A DNA stretch of 64,000 nt, from positions 2,976,001 to 3,040,000 of the forward strand of contig NZ_CP080417.1 of assembly GCF_019457535.1 (NCBI RefSeq), in the 5' to 3' direction. The translations under genes and the position numbers were made by a program. Numbering within the stretch: the stretch's first letter is position 1; the number at the start of each line of letters is the position of its first letter. The notes beneath the pieces are model-generated. The model searched no databases and was not told where the DNA came from. It worked only from the letters and a program-made list of their open reading frames with translations. Shown here in pieces: positions 1 to 9,033 of this stretch. Source of the DNA: Shewanella halotolerans (GTDB lineage Bacteria > Pseudomonadota > Gammaproteobacteria > Enterobacterales > Shewanellaceae).

Positions 1-10
1 CCAGGCGGCC

Positions 11-700
11 TTGGCTCGCCAAATAAGCACGCCGAAACTTGATGGTCGCACTCAAGGTGCGCAGCTAAAACGCAGCGCACACGCCCTGAGGCTCAGCCTT
101 AACCGCGTCAGCAAGCGCCTGCTAGATATCCTGGGGGCAGGCATACTACTTGTTCTGCTCACGCCACTGCTGCTGCTCACCGCGCTGCTGATCCGCCTCG
201 AATCACCTGGGGCCATTCTCTACAGCCAGCAGCGCGCGGGCCTCAACAACAAGCCCTTTACCATGTGGAAGTTTCGCTCCATGTACCAGGATGCCGAGGC
301 ACGCCTGGCGGCGCTCAAGGCCAGCAATGAGATGGATGGCGGCGTGCTGTTTAAGATGAAGCGCGATCCCCGCATCACACGTATCGGCAAGCTGATCCGC
401 AAGGCCTCTATCGATGAGTTGCCGCAGCTGTGGAACGTGTTCAAGGGGGAGATGTCACTGGTCGGCCCGCGCCCGGCGCTGCCCAGCGAGGTGAGTCAGT
501 ACAGTCTTAGCGATCGCCGTCGTCTGTCGGTGAAACCCGGCATCACCTGCATCTGGCAGGTCAGCGGCCGCTCGGATATTCCGTTTGACAAGCAGGTGCT
601 GCTGGATGTGGATTACATCTATCAGCAATCCCTGTGGGCCGATATCCGCTTACTGCTTAAAACCATACCCGCCGTGCTGTTCGCCAGGGGCGCCTATTAA
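11..700 (+). CDS. Initiating sugar-phosphate transferase (bacterial sugar transferase, WcaJ/PglC-type core), possibly partial at 5' end
   Basis: Transfers a sugar-1-phosphate from a nucleotide sugar to undecaprenyl phosphate at the inner membrane, the first step of glycan repeat-unit assembly. The protein has one hydrophobic segment near residues 38-60 (KRLLDILGAG followed by a Leu-rich stretch). The family core follows: WKFRSM, the Asp-Glu dyad in SIDELPQLWNV, VGPRPALPSE, then KPGITCIWQVSGRSD. These match the monotopic catalytic domain of the family; the N-terminal CoA-binding-like region of long WcaJ proteins is absent. The first usable codon is a TTG at 11 and the frame stays open to the window edge, so the true start may lie outside. 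The next gene begins about 20 bp downstream, which suggests one transcript. The sugar cannot be assigned. Confidence 0.85.
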   Translation: MARQISTPKLDGRTQGAQLKRSAHALRLSLNRVSKRLLDILGAGILLVLLTPLLLLTALLIRLESPGAILYSQQRAGLNNKPFTMWKFRSMYQDAEARLAALKASNEMDGGVLFKMKRDPRITRIGKLIRKASIDELPQLWNVFKGEMSLVGPRPALPSEVSQYSLSDRRRLSVKPGITCIWQVSGRSDIPFDKQVLLDVDYIYQQSLWADIRLLLKTIPAVLFARGAY

Positions 701-721
701 TCTGTTGTGGAGAGCAATCTT

Positions 722-2185
722 ATGCAAGCCATTATCTTAGCCAATCGTTCGGGTCATGAGTTAGCACCGCTGGATCAATACTACTGCCCTGCGCTGCTGC
801 CCGTGGGCAATCGCGCATTGATTGAGTACACCCTGGACGATCTCAGCAATTCGGGGATCACCCAAGTCAAGCTGGTTCTAGGCCCACAGGCCGGCGACAT
901 CGAAGCGCTGCTTGGCAAGGGCGAGCGCTGGGGACTCGATATTGACTACTTTCTCTGTAGGGCGGATGAGCCAGCGTCCGAGGTGATCTCCCGTCTGCAG
1001 TTAACGCCGGAGCAGCCTGCCCTACTGCTTAGGGGCGATATACTGCGCACGCCAGTGATAAAGGCGTTCGTCGACTTTGCCAAGCAGTTTCCCAAGGAGC
1101 TGGTCAGCGCCAAGATAGCCGGCATGCCAAGCGGAATGATCATGCTCCCTGGCGCCAGCGCCAATCTGGACCATCTCAATTGGCCGCTCATCGCCCACCC
1201 TAGCGCTACCGCCAGCAAGCCTCAGGGGGTCACCCTGGTACTCCATGGCCACCAGCACCACCTAGACAGCCTGAACGACTACCTGGCCGCCAACCTCAAC
1301 TTTGCCAGCAATCGCCTGGCGAGGCTCAAACCCCAACAGCGCTTTCAGGCCAACGAAAATGGCGGCGGGTGTTATCTGGCACAGAAAGTGCTGTTTAACG
1401 GCGCGGCCAATGGCCAGGGCATGATAGGACAATGCAGCCAGCTCGATGACAACGTGCGCCTGGATGGCGACTTCGTGATTGGCGAGCACTGTCTCATCGA
1501 TGCAGGCGCCCAACTTAGTGACAGCCTGGTACTGCCTAACACCTATGTGGGACGCGACCTCAACCTTCATAGGGCGATCGTCTGCCAGCGCCTGCTGATC
1601 AATCTGGAGCATCAGGGCTATATCAGCATAGAGGATGCAAGCCTTATCGCCCCCAACCGCGCGGCGCAGCATCGCCAAGGCATGACTTTTAGTGCCAATG
1701 ACATAAGCAGAGCAAGGCTGAGTGACAGAGTGCTCGCCCTGGTTCTCCTGCTGCTGACGCTACCACTACAACTGGCCATAGGCGCCTACCTCACTATTCA
1801 GTCCAAGCGGCCACTGGTTAGCAGCCAGCACCTGACCAATGACAGAGGGTTAGGTTTCAGGCTCAAGCGCTGGCAAGTTACAAACCCACTGCTGGCCAGC
1901 CTGCCGGGCCTGATTCAAGTGTTCAAGGGTAAGCTCGCCCTCTTTGGCGATAGCCCTGATTGCAACGCCGATTACAGCCCTGCCGACAATGGCAATTTGC
2001 ATGGACTCGGCGCGACCGTCGGGCTATGGGGACCCGTACAGCTGCTGCTCCCGAACGATGCACCGCTGGAAGAGAAACAGCTGGTCGCCCTTAGCTTTAA
2101 CGCCGAACCGGGCAAGCTGAAATACCTGAGGCTAATGGCGAGCTGTTTCGCCCTGCCGGCACGCTTATCGCGCGCCAACGCTTAG
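722..2185 (+). CDS. Degenerate nucleotidyltransferase fused to a degenerate sugar-transferase domain
   Basis: The N-terminal ~230 residues follow the sugar nucleotidyltransferase fold (MQAIILAN, PALLPVGNRALIEYTLDDL), but the GGxGTRLxPLT nucleotide loop is replaced by ILANRSGHELAPL. Residues ~235-320 look like left-handed beta-helix repeats (GDFVIGEHCLIDAG). The C-terminal ~150 residues resemble the transferase just upstream: a hydrophobic segment, then LPGLIQVFKGKLALFGDSP against LPQLWNVFKGEMSLVGPRP. The catalytic Asp-Glu dyad there is lost (LASLPGL). Both catalytic centres therefore look decayed while the frame is intact over 487 residues, so a structural or regulatory role is possible. ATG 722 is preferred over GTG 707 because GGAGAG lies about 8 bases before it. 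The family was not recognised by name; function is inferred only from domain resemblance. Confidence 0.7.
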   Translation: MQAIILANRSGHELAPLDQYYCPALLPVGNRALIEYTLDDLSNSGITQVKLVLGPQAGDIEALLGKGERWGLDIDYFLCRADEPASEVISRLQLTPEQPALLLRGDILRTPVIKAFVDFAKQFPKELVSAKIAGMPSGMIMLPGASANLDHLNWPLIAHPSATASKPQGVTLVLHGHQHHLDSLNDYLAANLNFASNRLARLKPQQRFQANENGGGCYLAQKVLFNGAANGQGMIGQCSQLDDNVRLDGDFVIGEHCLIDAGAQLSDSLVLPNTYVGRDLNLHRAIVCQRLLINLEHQGYISIEDASLIAPNRAAQHRQGMTFSANDISRARLSDRVLALVLLLLTLPLQLAIGAYLTIQSKRPLVSSQHLTNDRGLGFRLKRWQVTNPLLASLPGLIQVFKGKLALFGDSPDCNADYSPADNGNLHGLGATVGLWGPVQLLLPNDAPLEEKQLVALSFNAEPGKLKYLRLMASCFALPARLSRANA

Positions 2186-2285
2186 GGTGAGCTGACGAGT
2201 AACGATAGCAAAGCTCACCGATGCCAATACGACACTATGACTCATTCAAAAAAACGTGAATATCTATAGGGATAAGGAGCGCAAG

Positions 2286-2702
2286 ATGAAAACCATCATA
2301 ACTTACGGCACCTTCGATCTGTTCCACTATGGCCATGTGCGCCTGCTTGCCAGGCTCAAGCAACTTGGCGACAAGCTGATCGTCTGCGTCTCTACCGACG
2401 AGTTTAATGCCCAAAAGGGCAAGGCCGCCTTCTTCAGCTACCAGCAGCGCGCCGAAATACTGGCCGCCTGCCGCTATGTGGATCTCGTGTTGTCCGAGAC
2501 CCACTGGGGTCAGAAAGTCACTGATATTGAAAAATATAGTGTCGATATCTTCGCTATCGGCGATGACTGGCGGGGACATTTCGATCATCTTCAACACCTG
2601 TGTGAGGTGATCTACCTGCCCCGCACCGACGAGATCTCTACAACCGAAATAAAAAACGATCTCGCCTTCTTACCGCCCTTTCCCGATGCCTCAAACGATT
2701 AA
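2286..2702 (+). CDS. tagD: Glycerol-3-phosphate cytidylyltransferase (TagD-like)
   Basis: Makes CDP-glycerol from CTP and sn-glycerol-3-phosphate in the cytoplasm, supplying phosphoglycerol to a surface polymer. The 138-residue protein has the family signature GTFDLFHYGHVRLLARLK at residues ~6-23, including the HxGH nucleotide-binding motif (HYGH), and the late motif near TDEISTTEIK that corresponds to the RTxGISTT region. Length matches TagD. ATG 2286 is chosen because AAGGAG sits 6 bases upstream; in-frame codons before it give no family similarity. The next gene encodes a CDP-glycerol glycerophosphotransferase-like protein, so the two probably work in sequence. A related cytidylyltransferase acting on another alcohol phosphate is the main alternative. 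Confidence 0.85.
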   Translation: MKTIITYGTFDLFHYGHVRLLARLKQLGDKLIVCVSTDEFNAQKGKAAFFSYQQRAEILAACRYVDLVLSETHWGQKVTDIEKYSVDIFAIGDDWRGHFDHLQHLCEVIYLPRTDEISTTEIKNDLAFLPPFPDASND

Positions 2703-2735
2703 AGCGGCTCAGATTAACGAGACTTAGGAGGCGAT

Positions 2736-4037
2736 ATGAAGCGACTATTGGTTATCATGAGACTGTCTGGGACCAAGCTAGTGTCCTTGATAAAGGCACT
2801 GTTCACCCAGGGCATCTATCAGCTGTCAGCCTTCGCCCCCCGCAGCCACAAGGCGGTCTTTGGCAGCTACAAGAATCGTTTCACCGACAATAGCAAGTAC
2901 CTCTACCTGCACTGGCGCCGCGAGGCCTTTATCCGCTGCATCTGGATTAGCGGCGACAAAGCGCTGATTAAGCGCCTCCAAGCCCAGGGCCATGAGGCCT
3001 ACCCTCGCCGCTCCCTGCAAGGCATCTATCACTGCCTGACGGCAAAGTATTACTTTTACAGCAGCTATCTGGGGGACATTAATCAACATCTGGGGAAAGG
3101 TGCGGTAAAGGTGAACCTCTGGCACGGCTCGCCAATGAAAAAGATTGAGTTCGATATCGACTCTGGCCCGCTGGCCGAGATCTACCGCTCCCCCAAGCCT
3201 GCCAGGCTCCATTACCATCAGCAGCATATTCGCCCGGATCTGATGCTCAGCCCCAGCGTTCAGATGAGTCGCTGCTTCCAAAGCGCCTTTCGGCTAAAAC
3301 CCGAGCAACTCCTCAGGGCCGGTTATCCACGTACCGATTATTTTAGCCGCTACCCAAGCGCGGCAACGCCTCTCAGCCAGCTGATTGGTCATCCCTTTAA
3401 ACAGGCGATTCTCTACGCTCCTTCCTGGCGTGACACAGGCCTTAAGGAGCAAGCCAACCAGACCAGCCCCTATGACCAGGCCTTTAACTGGGCCAAGCTT
3501 TCGGCGAGCCTGCGGGCCAATGGGCAGGTGCTGCTGCTAAGGTTTCACCCCAACGAGGCCCACTTGGCTGGGCGCTACAGCCATTTTGCCAACATCATAG
3601 ATATCTCCCAAAGAGAGGATGTGTACGATATTCTTGGTCAGATAGACCTTTTGATCACTGACACCTCATCGCTGTTTATCGATGCCCTCTACCAAGGCTT
3701 AACTTTTCGTCTCTACGACCTGAATAGCGGCAAACAGTGCTTGCATCAGCAACAAGAGCAAGCGGTAACAGCCGAGCGCAGCCTGTATGACTACGCCGCA
3801 TCACTCCCCCTGCTGGATAAGACGCGTGCCCGCCATTGGCATCTTAAGGATTTTGGCGAGCTACTGACATTTTTAGCCACGGGAGACTTTAGCGTGAAGG
3901 CAGAAGAGATGGAGGATTATCGCCAGCTGGTCGAAACCTACTGGCAGGCGGATGCGCCGAGCAGTTTCGGCGCCTTGGAGCAATGGATGAGACAAACGAG
4001 CGGCCAGACACACTGGGTAGGCGCTCAAGAGGCCTAG
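2736..4037 (+). CDS. CDP-glycerol glycerophosphotransferase family protein (TagB/TagF-like)
   Basis: Predicted to transfer glycerol phosphate from CDP-glycerol to a glycan acceptor at the cytoplasmic face of the membrane. Family landmarks are visible: LWHGSPMKK with the conserved His at 130, AGYPRTDYF, ILYAPSWRD, LLLRFHPNE and the donor-phosphate-binding TDTSSLFIDA late in the protein. The 433 residues match the catalytic region of the family without extra domains. Start ATG 2736 has AGGAG just upstream. It lies 33 bp after tagD and is the last plus-strand gene before the convergent cys operon. In Gram-negative bacteria such enzymes decorate capsule or O-antigen with phosphoglycerol rather than build teichoic acid; that role is inferred here. 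Confidence 0.82.
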   Translation: MKRLLVIMRLSGTKLVSLIKALFTQGIYQLSAFAPRSHKAVFGSYKNRFTDNSKYLYLHWRREAFIRCIWISGDKALIKRLQAQGHEAYPRRSLQGIYHCLTAKYYFYSSYLGDINQHLGKGAVKVNLWHGSPMKKIEFDIDSGPLAEIYRSPKPARLHYHQQHIRPDLMLSPSVQMSRCFQSAFRLKPEQLLRAGYPRTDYFSRYPSAATPLSQLIGHPFKQAILYAPSWRDTGLKEQANQTSPYDQAFNWAKLSASLRANGQVLLLRFHPNEAHLAGRYSHFANIIDISQREDVYDILGQIDLLITDTSSLFIDALYQGLTFRLYDLNSGKQCLHQQQEQAVTAERSLYDYAASLPLLDKTRARHWHLKDFGELLTFLATGDFSVKAEEMEDYRQLVETYWQADAPSSFGALEQWMRQTSGQTHWVGAQEA

Positions 4038-4084
4038 GCCTACTCGAGCCAAGTGATCAGCTAGAATTTTAGCTAGAGTTTTAG

Positions 4085-4714
4085 CTAGGCCAGCAGCCCC
4101 TGCCGAACTAAGTAATCTACCACCTGCTGTGCACATTCTTCTATTGTCTGCTCGGCGGTTTTGACATGCACCTCGGGGGAAACCGGCGCCTCGTAGGCGG
4201 AATCGATACCGGTAAAGTGTTTAATCTCACCGGCGCGCGCCTTCTTGTAGAGCCCCTTGGGGTCGCGTTGTTCACACACCTCAAGCGGCGTATCGATAAA
4301 GACCTCGATAAACTGATGGGCCGACAGCAAATCTCTGACTAGCTGTCGATCGGCACTAAATGGCGAGATAAAGGCGGTCGAGACCAGAGTGCCAGCATCG
4401 ACAAACAGCTTAGCCACCTCGCCGATACGGCGGATGTTCTCGACTCTGTCCTCATCGGAAAAGCCCAGGTCGCCATTGAGTCCATGGCGCATATTATCGC
4501 CATCGAGCACATAGGTGGTACAGCCCTTGTCATGGAGCAGACGGTCGACCGCGTTCGCCACAGTCGACTTGCCAGAACCACTCAGACCAGTAAACCAGAG
4601 CACGGCGCCTTTGTGGCCGTTGGCCTGCTCGCGCTCCGCGTGAGTCACGCTGGCCTGATGCCACTGAACATCGCTGGATTTCACACTAACATCGACTGTC
4701 TTGTAGGGGGACAT
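4085..4714 (-). CDS. cysC: Adenylylsulfate (APS) kinase
   Basis: Phosphorylates adenosine 5'-phosphosulfate to PAPS, the second activation step of assimilatory sulfate reduction, in the cytoplasm. The Walker A loop GLSGSGKST is at residues 43-51, followed by the substrate-binding LDGDNMRHGLN, FISPFSADRQ and DPKGLYKKARAG motifs typical of CysC. Length 209 is normal. The start is supported by AAGGAAAG a few bases before the ATG. It is the last gene of the minus-strand series cysD-cysN-permease-cysC, ending 47 bp from the convergent glycerophosphotransferase gene. Confidence 0.96.
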   Translation of the reverse strand: MSPYKTVDVSVKSSDVQWHQASVTHAEREQANGHKGAVLWFTGLSGSGKSTVANAVDRLLHDKGCTTYVLDGDNMRHGLNGDLGFSDEDRVENIRRIGEVAKLFVDAGTLVSTAFISPFSADRQLVRDLLSAHQFIEVFIDTPLEVCEQRDPKGLYKKARAGEIKHFTGIDSAYEAPVSPEVHVKTAEQTIEECAQQVVDYLVRQGLLA

Positions 4715-4764
4715 CGGCTTTCCTTAACGGGTTAACTGCAATCACGATGGACGAAACTCATCGT

Positions 4765-6492
4765 CTAAAACGGGAAAAACAAGGGTACTGTCAGTAGGAC
4801 TATGGCCCCATAGGTCAGGCTCACGGGCACGCCTACCTTAACAAAATCCATCAGGCGATAGCGACCGGCGTTATACACCATGAGGTTGGTCTGATAGCCA
4901 TAGGGGCTGATGAAGCTGCCGCTGGCGGCAAAAGCCACCGTCATCACGAAGGGTAAGAAGTCCACCCCGAAGCCCAAAGCTATACTGTAGGCGATGGGAA
5001 ACATCAGCGCCGCCGCCGCGTTATTGGTAATGAGCTCTGTCATCAGCCAGGTGGCGAGATAAACCAGCAATAACGCCAGCATCAGATGTTCTTTCTCCGC
5101 CGTCCCCTCTACCCAGCTGGCCACCAGCTCGGCCACACCGCTGTTGACCAGGGCGTGGGAGAGCAAGATGGCCGAGGCCACCACCAGCCAGATATCCACA
5201 GGGAAGCGGCGCACCACCTCGTTGACGTTGAGGCACTGGGTGAAGATCAACACGCCCAATAGCAACAACATTCCTTGAAGCATCTCAACCACGCCTGTGG
5301 CGGCAAGCACCAGTGTCAGCACGAAGCCACCGATAGAGATCCAGGCCTTCTTGCCGTTGTTTCGAGTCTCGGGCTCGACGCCGCTGATGACGATAAAGTT
5401 CTTGCTGATGTTGTGGCGGGTAAGGAAGTCCTTACCGACGGCCAGCACTAAGAAGTCGCCCGCCTTGATCTGCACCTCACCGAGCTTACCCGAGATCTCT
5501 TCGCCGTCACGGCGAATGGCCACGGCAGCGGCGTCAAACAGGGCGCGAAACCCCGCCTTCTTCATGGTCTTACCCACCAGCACGCTCTCTTGCTTTACCA
5601 CCACTTCGGTGAGGTTGCTATCGAGCAGGCCATTTTTTTCGGCAAACATCTCAAGGCCAGAGAACTGACTAAGCTGCATCACCTTGGCGATATCGCCGCT
5701 GAAGATGAGCCTGTCATCCTGCAGCAGTACCTCGGTGGGCGTCACCGGGCTGATGAGGCGGCCATTACGCACCACCTCGACCAGGAACAAGGATTCGAGG
5801 TGTCTCAGGCCGTTATCTTCTACCGAACGCCCAATCAGCTCAGAGCCCGCCACCACCTTGGCATCGATAAAGTAGCCCTTGGAGCAGGTCTCCTGGTGAG
5901 CGATATCCGGCAGCCATCTTGAGGCGATACGCAGCACCAGACCACAGCCCAGCACCAGCAAGGCACCGATGGCGGTGAAAGAGAAGAAAGAGAGCGACTG
6001 ACCTGAGGCATCAATCACCATACTGTTGACGATAAGGTTGGTCGAAGTTCCCACCAGGGTCAGGGTACCGCCGAGTATTGCCGCGTAAGACAGGGGGAGT
6101 AATAACTTACTCGCCACATGGTGCGGGTTATTGCGAATGGGCGATAACAGGGTCGCCACCACGGCGGTATTGTTAAGCAGAGCCGAGCTCAGCGCAGTCA
6201 TGCCGTACAGGCGTAGCCAGGTGGTACGGTAGCCGCTGACGATAACCTTGGCGGCGATGACCCGCAGCAGCCGGGTCTTCTCCAATGCAAAGGAGCAGAG
6301 GATCAGCAGTACCAAGGTTACCAGGCCAGGATTAGACATGCTGGAGAGCAGTTGCTCCTTGGTCACCAGATTAAACGCCACCAGCACCAGCAGGGTCACA
6401 CCAAACACCAGCGCTGGCCGGTTTTGGAAACGCACCAACCCCACGATAGTCGCGAGGAAGATGGCGATGGTGAGATAAGCGTTAAATGTCAT
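4765..6492 (-). CDS. SLC13/DASS-family permease with two RCK_C (TrkA-C) domains, probable sulfate transporter
   Basis: A 575-residue inner-membrane protein with hydrophobic segments on both sides of a central hydrophilic region (about residues 205-375). That region contains two TrkA_C-like modules (GSELIGRSVEDNGLR... and ESVLVGKTMKKAGFR...). The repeated family motifs NNTAVVATLLSP, GTSTNLIVNS and ITNNAAAALMFPIA with SGSFISPYGYQTN are clear. These proteins are Na+-coupled anion transporters. Because the gene lies between cysN and cysC, sulfate is the likely substrate; this is inferred from context. No cysPTWA-type ABC importer is in the window. Confidence 0.85.
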   Translation of the reverse strand: MTFNAYLTIAIFLATIVGLVRFQNRPALVFGVTLLVLVAFNLVTKEQLLSSMSNPGLVTLVLLILCSFALEKTRLLRVIAAKVIVSGYRTTWLRLYGMTALSSALLNNTAVVATLLSPIRNNPHHVASKLLLPLSYAAILGGTLTLVGTSTNLIVNSMVIDASGQSLSFFSFTAIGALLVLGCGLVLRIASRWLPDIAHQETCSKGYFIDAKVVAGSELIGRSVEDNGLRHLESLFLVEVVRNGRLISPVTPTEVLLQDDRLIFSGDIAKVMQLSQFSGLEMFAEKNGLLDSNLTEVVVKQESVLVGKTMKKAGFRALFDAAAVAIRRDGEEISGKLGEVQIKAGDFLVLAVGKDFLTRHNISKNFIVISGVEPETRNNGKKAWISIGGFVLTLVLAATGVVEMLQGMLLLLGVLIFTQCLNVNEVVRRFPVDIWLVVASAILLSHALVNSGVAELVASWVEGTAEKEHLMLALLLVYLATWLMTELITNNAAAALMFPIAYSIALGFGVDFLPFVMTVAFAASGSFISPYGYQTNLMVYNAGRYRLMDFVKVGVPVSLTYGAIVLLTVPLFFPF

Positions 6493-6652
6493 AGTTTGCT
6501 TTCTTAAGCCTCAGGCTAGCGGTTCTAAGTCGGTGTTCGCCATCAAAACGATATTAAACACCTTACTTAGCGCTAGCCCTTGGCCTCAAGTGTCCATAAC
6601 AGATATCAGCGACTAATGTCTGTCACTAATATCTGCCACTAAATATACGTAA

Positions 6653-8062
6653 TTAGGCCTTGGAAATATCCTTCACACCCCAGTGCGGGAAATGCTTACG
6701 CACTAAGGCGTTCATCTCCAGCTCGAAGGCCGAGATCTCACGTTGCTTGCCCTTGCCAGCGTCGATCGCTTTGCGGATCATGCCAGCGCCCACTGTCACA
6801 TTGGTGAGCCTGTCGATGATGATAAAGGCGCCGGTTGCACGGTTATCTTCATAGGCGTCAAACTGCACAGGCTCGGTCACCGAGAAGTGACAGTTACCCA
6901 TCTCGTTCAGTGCCAGTTGCTGGGCGCTGTGCTGGGTCAGATGGTTGATATCCACCTTGTAGTTGATGGCATCGGCATAGCCGTATACCGCCTTGCTGCC
7001 AAGCTTAAGCGCATATTCTCTATCGACACACAGAGGCTCTTCGGTCATCCACACCACGTCGGCCTCGAAATGAGTGGTCGAGTTCGGTTTATCGTGAGGG
7101 CGCACCAACATGTCGCCGCGGCTGACGTCTATCTCATCGGTAAGAGTGAGTGTCACCGCCTGCCCTGCCACTGCCTTTTCAAGCTCACCATCGAAAGTCA
7201 CGATTGACTTGATGCGGCTCTCTTTGCCTGATGGTAAGGCGGCGATGGTGTCGCCGACACGGATCTCGCCCGATGCTACCGTGCCACAGAAGCCCCTGAA
7301 GTCGAGGTTTGGACGATTAACGTATTGCACCTGGAAGCGGAACGACTCGCTCCTGTCCTGCTCGACGGAAACCGTGTTGAGCAGCTTGATCAGAGTCGAA
7401 CCTGGATACCAGGTCATGTTTTCGCTCTCGTTCACCACGTTATCGCCCTTGAGCGCCGAGATCGGCACGAAGCGCACGTCGGTAAAGGCAAGATCTTTGG
7501 CAAACTCGCGATACGCCTTCTTGATCCCCTGATAGATCCCCTGGTCGTAGCCGACCGCATCCATCTTGTTGATGGCGATGATCACATGCTTGATGCCAAG
7601 CTGTGAGCAGATGTAGCTGTGACGACGTGTCTGTACCTGCACCCCATGACGGGCATCGATCAGAATAATGGCCAGATCGGATGTCGAGGCACCTGTGGCC
7701 ATGTTGCGGGTGTACTGCTCGTGGCCCGGCGTGTCGGCGATGATAAACTTACGCTGCTCGGTGGCAAAGTAGCGGTAGGCCACATCGATAGTGATCCCCT
7801 GCTCGCGTTCCGACTGCAGACCGTCTACCAGCAGCGCCAAGTCAAAGGCCTGATCTGTAGTGTTGAAACGCTTAGAATCTTTCTCGATAGCCGCCATCTG
7901 ATCTTCGAAGATCATCTTGCTATCGAACAGCAAGCGGCCGATCAGGGTCGACTTACCGTCATCCACGCTGCCACAGGTCAAGATACGCAACATATCTTTG
8001 TTTTCGTGAAGCTTTAGGTAACCTTCGATGTCGGTCTGCAATAATGTGTTTTCAGTCGTCAT
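6653..8062 (-). CDS. cysN: Sulfate adenylyltransferase subunit 1 (GTPase)
   Basis: Regulatory GTPase subunit of ATP sulfurylase; GTP hydrolysis drives formation of APS by CysD. It is an EF-Tu-like G domain with P-loop GSVDDGKST at residues 31-39, DTPGHEQYTRN (G3) and NKMD (G4), then two beta-barrel domains. The length of 469 residues is normal. ATG 8062 (MTTENTLL) is preferred to an upstream in-frame start because family similarity begins there; the ribosome site before it is weak. cysD lies 65 bp upstream on the same strand and forms the heterodimer partner. Confidence 0.96.
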   Translation of the reverse strand: MTTENTLLQTDIEGYLKLHENKDMLRILTCGSVDDGKSTLIGRLLFDSKMIFEDQMAAIEKDSKRFNTTDQAFDLALLVDGLQSEREQGITIDVAYRYFATEQRKFIIADTPGHEQYTRNMATGASTSDLAIILIDARHGVQVQTRRHSYICSQLGIKHVIIAINKMDAVGYDQGIYQGIKKAYREFAKDLAFTDVRFVPISALKGDNVVNESENMTWYPGSTLIKLLNTVSVEQDRSESFRFQVQYVNRPNLDFRGFCGTVASGEIRVGDTIAALPSGKESRIKSIVTFDGELEKAVAGQAVTLTLTDEIDVSRGDMLVRPHDKPNSTTHFEADVVWMTEEPLCVDREYALKLGSKAVYGYADAINYKVDINHLTQHSAQQLALNEMGNCHFSVTEPVQFDAYEDNRATGAFIIIDRLTNVTVGAGMIRKAIDAGKGKQREISAFELEMNALVRKHFPHWGVKDISKA

Positions 8063-8127
8063 GGTATTTCTCGTATTCGTTATCTGCTGCGTACCTGGCC
8101 AATGGGCCGTCAATGCAATGCCTTAAG

Positions 8128-9033
8128 TTAGAAGTAGCCTTCCATCTTCTTCTTTTCCATCGAGCCGGCAGAGTCGTTATCGATCACCCGTCCCTGACGC
8201 TCTGAGGTAGTACACAGCAACATCTCCTGAATAATTTCCGGCAGGGTTGTCGCTTGAGATTCGACGGCGCCGGTCAGCGGATAACAGCCTAGGGTTCTGA
8301 AACGCACCATCTTCTGCTCTACGCTTTCACCTGGCTCGAGCTCCATGCGCTCATCGTCGACCATGATCAAGGTGCCATCACGCTTCACAACTGGACGTGG
8401 CTCGGCAAGATACAGCGATGGGATCTCGATATTTTCCAGATAGATATATTGCCAGATATCCAGCTCGGTCCAGTTAGACAGCGGGAACACCCGGATACTC
8501 TCGCCCTTGTCGACCTTGCCGTTATAGATATTCCACAGCTCGGGGCGCTGATTCTTAGGATCCCAGCGATGCTTGCTGTCACGGAACGAGTAGACACGCT
8601 CCTTGGCGCGGGATTTTTCTTCGTCGCGGCGGGCGCCACCGAAGGCGGCATCGAAACCATGCATGTCCAGCGCCTGCTTAAGGCCCTCTGTTTTCATGAT
8701 ATCCGTATGTTTGGCACTACCATGGGTAAAGGGCGAGATGTTCATCTCCAGGCCGCGGGGATTCTTGTGCACGATAAGATCGAAACCATACTGTTTGGCC
8801 ATGCGATCGCGAAACTCGATCATCTCCTTGAACTTCCAGTTGGTGTCGACATGCAGCAAAGGAAACGGGATCTTGCCAGGATAAAATGCCTTGCGCGCCA
8901 GATGCAGCAACACAGAAGAGTCTTTACCAACGGAATAGAGCATCACGGGATTTTCAAACTCTGCGGCAACTTCACGCATGATCTGAATCGATTCAGCCTC
9001 GAGTTGTTTAAGATGGGTTTGCTGTGTAGACAT
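8128..9033 (-). CDS. cysD: Sulfate adenylyltransferase subunit 2
   Basis: Catalytic subunit of ATP sulfurylase, forming adenosine phosphosulfate and pyrophosphate from ATP and sulfate. The PP-loop SVGKDSS is at residues 34-40, followed by HVDTNWKFKEMIEFRD and GGARRDEEKSRAKER, all diagnostic for CysD; 301 residues is the usual length. GGAAAG precedes the ATG. It is first in the minus-strand cys operon, so its promoter should lie in 9034-9280, but no confident CysB site could be picked out by eye. Confidence 0.97.
   Translation of the reverse strand: MSTQQTHLKQLEAESIQIMREVAAEFENPVMLYSVGKDSSVLLHLARKAFYPGKIPFPLLHVDTNWKFKEMIEFRDRMAKQYGFDLIVHKNPRGLEMNISPFTHGSAKHTDIMKTEGLKQALDMHGFDAAFGGARRDEEKSRAKERVYSFRDSKHRWDPKNQRPELWNIYNGKVDKGESIRVFPLSNWTELDIWQYIYLENIEIPSLYLAEPRPVVKRDGTLIMVDDERMELEPGESVEQKMVRFRTLGCYPLTGAVESQATTLPEIIQEMLLCTTSERQGRVIDNDSAGSMEKKKMEGYF

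Noticed and set aside
4038..4084. Terminator between the convergent glycerophosphotransferase and cysC genes
   Set aside because: Only short repeated AGCTAG-type words; no stem followed by a T run.
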